Shown here piece by piece: positions 57,478-64,000 of a DNA stretch of 64,000 nt (within the stretch, counting starts at the first letter, position 1; every line of letters starts with the position of its first letter). The notes beneath the pieces were generated by a model, which was given only the letters and a program-made list of their open reading frames with translations, ran no database searches and was not told the origin of the DNA. A program made the translations under genes and the position numbers. This DNA is from Dactylis glomerata (Eukaryota > Streptophyta > Magnoliopsida > Poales > Poaceae): the NCBI GenBank assembly GCA_007115705.1, contig QXEO01000722.1, forward strand, positions 3,222,098-3,286,097, written 5' to 3'.

Positions 57478-58111
57478 GGCTTCGGATCTACGAAGGGAAC
57501 GAGCTCGATTTGGGGGAAATAGCGGGTCTAGATTTCGGCGGTGATCGCTGAGCTAAATAAGGTGCCGGAAGTAAGCGGGCAGTGACCGAAATTCTCCCGC
57601 CGCTTTTTTGCCACACAGCCTAAGCTCGCGCCATCTCCGCCGCCTGCATCCGCTCATACGCCGCGTCCTCAAAATAGCTCGAGACGAGGGTGGATCTGGG
57701 AAACGCTCGATTCAAATGTTTCTCCGGGGCCTGCCCCGGAGTTGCTTTGAGCAGCGTGCGTGACACAACGCAGGCTTGGGCCAGGAATTCAATCAATGGG
57801 CTTTCTGCTCCCCAGAGCCTGGTACAACTGCTTGCAGGCTACCAATCGCGCCCCTGGTGAATTGGTGATGAAAGATGGAATTTTTTTTGACGTGATGGAA
57901 GATGGAAAATTGGAAATGCAGAGAGTTGCCTTTTTGAAGAAAAAACTCCAGAGAGTTATCCACATGGATTTTTGGCTCCCGGGTCTATTTGCTCCTGATA
58001 TCTAGACTGTTGTACCTTGCGAGGAGATCGATGGAACCAGCAGAATACAATGACATACAGGCGGCCTGAAAATCGCATACAGGCGTGAACAAATGTACCG
58101 TAATGCACGGG
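57478..58111. other. Upstream interval of the broken Myb/SANT gene
   Basis: It is likely the gene's former promoter and leader (GC-rich, minus strand). It contains a perfect hairpin CTCCGGGGC-CT-GCCCCGGAG (57722-57741). An 81-codon plus frame at 57760-58005 resembles nothing known. Confidence 0.35.
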
Positions 58112-58211
58112 GGCCACCGCACATACTAGGACAGCTAACGGCGACAATGATGTGCATAGATGGCCACCGCACATACTAGGACAGCTAACGGCGACAATGA
58201 TGTGCATAGAT
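58112..58211. repeat. 50-bp perfect tandem duplication
   Basis: GGCCACCGCACATACTAGG... occurs at 58112-58161 and again at 58162-58211 without a mismatch, a recent duplication. Confidence 0.9.
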
Positions 58212-59063
58212 GGACATGGATGATGGCGATCTGAACCGGTTGAACAACTCGGTGGTGGACCACATGTACCATGGTACAGGACGCCGACATTGGCACCGCA
58301 GGGCGTCGGTATGGGTATTTTAGAAGATGAAAAAAAAATTCCTCTTTCTTTTGACAATAAAATAAAAATTCCTCCATTGTTGGATTTGAGGAAGAGGGGC
58401 GCGTAGAACAGTAGAGGCCCGACAGCTGCTCAGCCGCGTCCTAGATTCCGGCGACCCGCCGCCCCCACCGCCACAGTACGTCTACGGTGGCTGAAAGGAG
58501 TGAATCAAGCACGGTGCAAACGGAGCTTTAGTTGGAAGGTAAGCCTAATGCGATTCCCACACTCGCCACCACGCTCCCCCTCCCCGCTCCTCCGGATGGG
58601 AGTTTCTGTGTGTCAATTTTGGTGTCCTTGTTTATGAGAAAGGGAGGGTGTGTAAAAGAATTTGGTTGTGATTTGCACCAAGGCCATCTATGAAAGCGCT
58701 GCCCCAAGATGCGAAAATGTTGGCGCGGTGATTGAAGATGGGGGCGTGCAGACATGTTAGATACAGAGTATTACTGAACCAAACTGCAGTGGGGGTACGG
58801 TCTTCAGCATTTGACTAGCTTCTTCATCTTGTGACAGATCCGAGCAATAGTGCGACTAGGACAACCAACACTAATGATGGCCATCTAAAGATTTGCGCGC
58901 GCAAGGTCTTGGTAGTTCTGCTGTGCAGCAGGGTGCGCGGCTGCTGGCTGTGCTACGACTCCAACTACGGCGCCATGGCTGCCAGCCCGCCAGCCCGCCT
59001 CTAGTAAAGTTGCGTATCTTTCCCTCCACCTGAAGAAGGAGAACTACCCCGACTGCATTGGAT
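58212..59063. other. Unassigned interval
   Basis: Mixed GC content and short accidental frames. No gene, RNA or repeat recognised. Confidence 0.35.
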
Positions 59064-59301
59064 TCAAAGTAAAAATAGTTGGCTGGGATTCCAGAAGACG
59101 GCTCTGTTCTTGATTTGGAAAAATACATGGGAAATAGAACTTATAATGAAGAACCTGCACTTGTAGTAGCGAGTGTCAGGCTTTTCTCCTGCTTGGGAGA
59201 TATCTATGATGATCCAGTCAGTCACCGCAAATTGGACAAGGAATGAGAACGAGAGCTCGTTTGTTGTGGGACCTTGGATTGGAAGAAGAGGAGGAAGCCA
59301 T
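59064..59301 (-). pseudogene. GRF-type zinc-finger protein fragment, frameshifted
   Basis: The minus strand starts MASSSSSNPRSHNKRALV and reaches LIPCPICGD. It then shifts frame near 59218 and continues WIIIDISQAGEKPDTRYYKC. The serine-rich start, LIPCP.CG, and a second cysteine after a basic/aromatic YYKC are the pattern of small grass proteins with a GRF zinc finger. A later FFRW-like end appears in yet another frame near 58998. Called from pattern memory; most likely a decayed copy. Confidence 0.4.
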
Positions 59302-60115
59302 GGATCTTGAGGTGTGTGTGTGTGGATTTGGGACGAACCATCGATGGCGACCATCATCTCCGCTGCTATTAATTGCGAAGTTGTGCAGTGCGAGCTCGAT
59401 GCGTGTTAGCAAGTTGCCATTGGGCCGAGCTAGACACGCGGTCCAAGACGGTGGCATTTGGTTCAAGACAATGGCCCACCGTCTGTACCACCAACACGCG
59501 GTAGGCCTTGAGAGGGACTAACACTGTTCAATAATCTAGATACTGAGCCCAATAAATAAAGGTATACTCAAACGTACATCCAGCTACCAGTGCATGGTTG
59601 GTCCAAGGTGCGGGAGCAGATAGACCTGGGAGCCAAACCTCATTTCCGGTTATCCCATCTATGCTATATTAAATCTCTAGAGGTGGTAGAACAATGCTAT
59701 CTTCCCTGAACATACTCAGCCGCCGCCTCCCTTGACCTAGCCTCCATCTCTCCTCTTACTCCACCATAGATTGGTTCCCTCTCCTCCGACTGGCCTCGTC
59801 GGTGTCAGGAGGGGTGGGGAACCCAATCTATGAGTGGAGGTTTTGATAAAAGTAGTCTTTTATAAGATTAGATTAGGGTTTAGTAGCCAGCTTCTTTGGC
59901 CTCTATGTCAGTGGAGATGGCATCGTCTACAATAATTGATCTCTGGCCCTTCGATCGACGACGAGATCTTCCTCCCGATGTCAAAATGGAGGTGTTGGAA
60001 GATTAAACTCCTTTAGGTATGGTCCTTCAGATCTTGCTTCCCCAGATCGATTTTGGATCTTTTCTCTTGGTCACCGCGAGGAGAATTATCCTCGCAGTAT
60101 TTGTCCCGACGGCGA
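59302..60115. other. Intergenic stretch with a long hairpin
   Basis: No gene is recognised. 59760-59791 and 59805-59840 form an imperfect stem of about 32 bp (CTCCACCATAGATTGG... against ...CCCAATCTATGAGTGGAG) with a 13-base loop. The 3' part (59850-60115) has leader-like sequence ending at the B2 insertion site. Confidence 0.45.
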
Positions 60116-61756
60116 TGATACGTCTCAAACGTATCTATAATTTTTGATGCTCCATGCTTGTTTTTACACCATTTTCTTAGTTTTGTTTACACTTCGTGGC
60201 GTTTTTATGCATTTTCTGGAACTAACCTATTAACAAGATGCCACAGTGCTAGTTCCCTGTTTTCTGCTGTTTTTGTATTTCAGAAAAGTTACACAGGAAA
60301 TATTCTCGGAATTGGACGAAATAAAAGCCGAACCTCCTATTATTAAACGAAGCTTCTAGAAGACCGAAGAGGAGACGGGGGGCCATGGGCTGGCCACACC
60401 AAAGGGGGGCGCGGCCCAGCCCCTGGCCGCGCCCACCCATGGTGAGGGCGCCCCGGTCCACCTCTGGCGCTGCCCCTTTGCCTATAAAGACCCCCCGACG
60501 GGAAAAACCTAAGAACCCGATCAATTTTCCAGAAACACATCGCGATTCGCCGCCGTCATCGACCCGAGATCGAGAGGGTCCAGAAGCTCTTCCCGGCACC
60601 CTATCGGAGAGGGGAATCACCACCAGAGGTCTTCTTCATCGCCATGCTTGCCTCCGGCGCGATGAGTGAGTAGTCTACCTTGGACTATGGGTCCATAGCA
60701 GTAGCTAGATGGTTGTCTTCTCCACCATGTGCTTCATGTTTAGATCTCGTGAGCTGCCTTACATGATCGAGATCACCGTTATGTAATTCTACATGTAGTG
60801 TTTGTTGGGATCTGATGAATATTGGTGTTATGTTAAGTTGATGTGCTGAATATTATCTTATGTTATCTCTATGTTGTTTATGAACTTGCATGCTCTCCGT
60901 TGTTAGTTGCTATCTTGGCCAAGTAGATACTAGTGACTCCAAGAGGGGGTATTTATGCTCGATAGTTGGGTTCATGCCTCTATTTAATCTGGGGGAGTGA
61001 CAGAAACTTCTAAGGTTGTAGATGTGCTATTGCCACTAGGGAGAAAACAATATTCTTGTGTCCAAGGACATTCGTTTTGTTTACATTACACACTTTGCTT
61101 AATGCAATTATCTGTTGTTCACAACTTAATACTCGAGGGGTGTTCGGACGATATCCCCACGAGTGGATTATTAGTCATAGATGCAGTTGGATGGCGGTCT
61201 ATGTATTTTGTTGTAATGCCCAGAGTAAATCTCATAGTGATCCTCTTGACATATGCACATTATCTTTATTCTATCAATTACCCAACTGTAATTTGTTTAC
61301 CCAGCATGTTGTTATTTATCTTATGGAGAGACACCACTAGTGAACTGTGGACCCCGGTCCAATTTCCTTTACATTGCTATCACCTGTTTACTTTACTTGC
61401 ACTATTTACTTTCTCGCATACTACTATTGCTTTCCACTCGATATGCTCATTCCTTTGTTTACAGCAAACCGGTGAGATTGACAACCTCATCGTAAGTTGG
61501 GAGCAAAGTTCTTGGTTGTGTTGTGTGCAGGTTCCGCGTTGATACTAGTTGAAGACGTGCTAACAAGTATCGTTAACGGCGCCCTTGTTGGAGTGTCACT
61601 AAGCTAGCAAGCATCACCTTCTGGAGTTTGGCTTTTTCCTACTGGACTGATAAACCTTGGTTTATTACTGAGGGAAAACTTGCTACTGTGCTCATCACAC
61701 CTTCTCTTGGGGTTCCCAACTGGTCGGTCATTTACATCATCAACACCGCGCCATCA
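60116..61756 (+). repeat. 5' LTR of B2
   Basis: It starts TGATACGTCTCAAACG and ends ACACCGCGCCATCA. The TATA region CCTATAAAGACC is near 60480. The open frame 60997-61542 is an LTR frame shared by all copies and is not a gene. Near 61541-61600 the block differs from B1 and C (GATACTAGTTGAAGACGTGC), a local rearrangement. Confidence 0.85.
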
Positions 61757-61767
61757 AGCAAGTTTTC

Positions 61768-61785
61768 TGGCGCCGTTGCCAGGGA
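61768..61785 (+). other. Primer-binding site of B2
   Basis: TGGCGCCGTTGCCAGGG lies 11 bp after the LTR; it matches the aspartate tRNA 3' end except near its far end. Confidence 0.75.
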
Positions 61786-61936
61786 AAAAGAAGACTTCTG
61801 CAAGGGGAGTTTCGCACGCACATCCTTTACTTTGTTTTAGTTTTGCTTTACTTTATTTTTACTTGCATTGTTTTATCAAAAACACACAAAAAAATTAGTT
61901 TCCTTATAGTTGTTACTTTATTACTTTTAGTTCATT

Positions 61937-62530
61937 ATGTTGTTCCCTAAGTACATTTTGGAGGACCTGTCAGTAGGTAGTGGTTCTATTATTGGGAAAA
62001 GTAACATCGAGGAGTTCTTTAATCACATTAGGATGCATACAGATGTTGAGGATAAGTCTTTGGCTGAGCTTGCTCCTAGTTATGAAGTTGCTTCTGCTTA
62101 TTTAGTTCACATGTTGGAAGCTAGGTTTGCTAGCCTTAATCCTTTTATGCAACACATGTTTCTTAAGTTTCATGATATCGAAGACTCCGAAAAGAAAGCT
62201 TTTATCTTGGAGACTTTGCGTAGAGAATTTAGAGATGTTGTTATTGAAGCTAGGAAAGTTTTTAAGCATTTTAATAAGCTTGGCTCGCATGTAGAGGTTG
62301 TTGGTACAACCAAAGAAGATTTCAAAGTACCAATACCTTGTAAACTTGTAGGAATTTATGATGCTTTGGAAAAGAATTTCAATTGGATTTGTCCTGAAAA
62401 TCTTTTTGATGAAAGTAGTGTACCAAAGTGTGATCACAAGGGATCTTCAAAAACTCATTTGGACACAATTCTATTCATTGTTGAAAAGACTTCTGCAATT
62501 GATCTTAATGCCTCATTTGATATTACTTGA
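61937..62530 (+). CDS. Conserved ~200-residue protein of B2
   Basis: Open frame of 197 codons, starting MLFPKYILEDLSVGSGSIIG, homologous along its whole length to 41707-42318 of B1. Shared blocks are NIEEFFNHI, YLVHMLEARFA, EKKAFILETLR, ARKVFKHFNKLGS and SSVPKCDHKGSSKTHLD. The end is six residues shorter. No known domain is recognised. Two independent insertions both retaining an open frame supports a real product. Expression would start from the LTR. A structural or RNA-binding role is possible but unproven. Confidence 0.7.
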   Translation: MLFPKYILEDLSVGSGSIIGKSNIEEFFNHIRMHTDVEDKSLAELAPSYEVASAYLVHMLEARFASLNPFMQHMFLKFHDIEDSEKKAFILETLRREFRDVVIEARKVFKHFNKLGSHVEVVGTTKEDFKVPIPCKLVGIYDALEKNFNWICPENLFDESSVPKCDHKGSSKTHLDTILFIVEKTSAIDLNASFDIT

Positions 62531-62543
62531 TTTGCACTTTCTG

Positions 62544-62592
62544 CGCCTAGCTCAAAGGCGTTAAAGAAAAGCACTCTTGGGAGATAACCCAA
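62544..62592 (+). promoter_or_regulatory. Paired-hairpin motif after the B2 reading frame
   Basis: CGCC/GGCG (62544-62547 with 62557-62560) and TTGGG/CCCAA (62577-62581 with 62588-62592), at the same spacing as in B1. The loop differs by one base (TCAAA against TCAAC) while the stems are kept. Confidence 0.5.
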
Positions 62593-64000
62593 TGTTTTAC
62601 TTTTAGTTCTTTTTCTTTTATTTGAGTCTTGGAAGTTATTACTACTGTAATAACCGCTCCTTATCCTTTTTATTTCGTTGTTGTGCCAACAGAAGCCTCT
62701 AATTTGAGTGAGGTAAGATTTGGGGATGTTGCTGTCCTGAAATAGATTTTGGTGCTACACCATAAAAATTCGTGAAAATTTTCAGAATATCTTTTTGACC
62801 TGCGATTTCTTGTGTGTATACCCCAGTTTATATCCAAACTTTCATTAGTTTTACACTTTTTGATTTGAGCAACAGAAAACCCTGACCTTTGTCAGCTGTT
62901 CTATTTTGATAGATTTCTGCCACTATTTGTGTTTGCCTCTCGATTGCTTTCTTTTTGAGTTCTTTTGATCATGGAACTTTTGGGGAAGTTGCTACAGTAG
63001 TATATGCTTTATATGTGGTGGTTTTGAGTTGAAACATGAAGCAAAAAGGGGTTGATTCATTATTATGCTTACACTAATGTTGCTAATAGAATTGTGTTGA
63101 GTTTTGTATGAAGGAAGTTTTCAAGTGTAGGGATTGGAGAATGATGAGATGAGTTGAAGAATGAACAAAAGCTCAAGCTTGGGAATTCCCACACACCCCA
63201 AGAAATATCCAAGAGGTACAAGCGTCAAAGCTTGGGGATGCCCCCGAGGCACCCCTTCTTCATCGGCAAAAATCAGGTCACCTTTCAACACACTATATTT
63301 TTATTGCTTCATGCACTATGTGTTTTTCTTGGAGTGTCAGTTGTTTTAGTTTTCAGTTTTGTTTAGTTTTGTTTGCTGCAATAAATGGTTGGACCCCAAC
63401 AAATTTCTTTTGGAGAAGTTGCCTTGCTTTTCATTTGCCAAGAACACTCCGTTTTTCACTCTTATCGTTCAACGAGTGTTCTCTTTTTCTAGAACTGCGT
63501 TTAGCTTTCATTTTTCGCCTTGATTTTTGTTAAGATCTTGTTATATCTTTGCATCAAGGTGTATTTTGACCTCTTGTCCAAGTTGGTTTTCATCAAAAGA
63601 GTTGTTTCAAAAAGGCTCGAATGGTGTTGGAAAAGAGAAAAAGTTTCATGCAAAAATGTGGTACAAAAAGGAGCTTATGTAGACTGCGGCCTAGGCTTTT
63701 GCATGTCATACTTGATGTCTTTTTGATAGTATGCTTAGTGTTTTTGCTGTAGCATGACTTGTCTCAAATGACTGAGATTGCTTAATGAGCCTTTGAAAAA
63801 ATCATGCGTTGTTTTTATTATTTGGAAGTATTAATTTGGTTTTCTCCTTGATGCTTTATTTGGGTTGACTTGGCGCATGCTCACACATGTTTGACTAATA
63901 GAAAGTCGCCATAAGCCTCTATGATCATTTAGTTTTTGACTTTTGATGCCATCTTATGCTTCTTTTAATGTTGCTTTGTCGCTTTGCATGATTATGGCCG
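62593..64000 (+). other. Untranslated internal region of B2
   Basis: It matches 42382 onward of B1. It contains two polypurine-like foldback motifs: AAGCTTGGGAATTCCC (63175-63190) and AAGCTTGGGGATGC (63228-63241). No gene. Confidence 0.65.

Larger units (their letters stand above)
60116..64000 (+). mobile_element. Non-autonomous LTR retrotransposon B2, right end outside window
   Basis: Same family group as B1: LTR 60116-61756, a tRNA-Asp-type primer site at 61768, a reading frame at 61937-62530, the paired-hairpin motif and a long untranslated region. The polypurine tract and 3' LTR lie beyond the window. Its LTR resembles the C LTR (TGATACGTCTCAAACG) more closely than the B1 LTR. Confidence 0.85.

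Noticed and set aside
57046..57522. 158-codon plus frame over the 36-bp repeat
   Set aside because: The minus strand has matching splice sites and phase around the same repeat, so the plus frame is taken as a shadow.
57760..58005. 81-codon plus frame
   Set aside because: No motif, no context and no second copy.

Overview
The window looks like nuclear DNA of a large-genome grass, most likely a Pooideae cereal or relative. One plant auxin-receptor gene, with introns and grass-like protein sequence, sits among nested LTR retrotransposons, a plant L1-type LINE and foldback DNA elements. The LTR types (TGATACGTCTC... and TGATACGTCC... starts, tRNA-Asp or tRNA-Met primer sites) match what I remember from Triticeae-type genomes. 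No family name was checked against a database, so most elements are left unnamed.

Layout. 1-3390: internally deleted LTR retrotransposon (element C). 3391-39007: an LTR-like unit (unit D, about 2.8 kb) present twice as direct repeats. Copy 1 is 3491-6271. Copy 2 starts at 6613 and is split by two insertions: a minus-strand LINE (7995-30523), itself split by a 15-kb plus-strand Gypsy element (element E, 8573-23583), and an LTR element with a chimeric left LTR (element A, 30575-36880, TSD GCCTT). 39008-39838: solo LTR (F). 39885-46882: complete non-autonomous LTR retrotransposon (B1, TSD CGGTG). 46888-47860: AT-rich degenerate repeats. 48163-49438: nested inverted-repeat DNA elements. 49673-55650: the only clearly functional host gene, a three-exon minus-strand TIR1/AFB auxin-receptor F-box gene resembling rice AFB2. 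56104-57477: broken Myb/SANT-like gene. 59064-59301: broken GRF zinc-finger fragment. 60116-64000: a second B-type retrotransposon (B2) running off the window.

The insertions can be ordered. Unit D was duplicated. The LINE then hit copy 2 and E hit the LINE. A also hit copy 2. The coding capacity of E and of the LINE is destroyed by stops and frameshifts, whereas the roughly 200-residue proteins of B1 and B2 are both open.

Points most worth a second look: an in-frame 24-bp duplication and a weak miR393 site in the AFB gene; a conserved paired hairpin just after the open reading frame of B1 and B2; internal copies of the polypurine-tract motif in A, B1 and B2; a coiled-coil open reading frame upstream of gag in E; and element A, whose two LTRs disagree although its target-site duplication is perfect.
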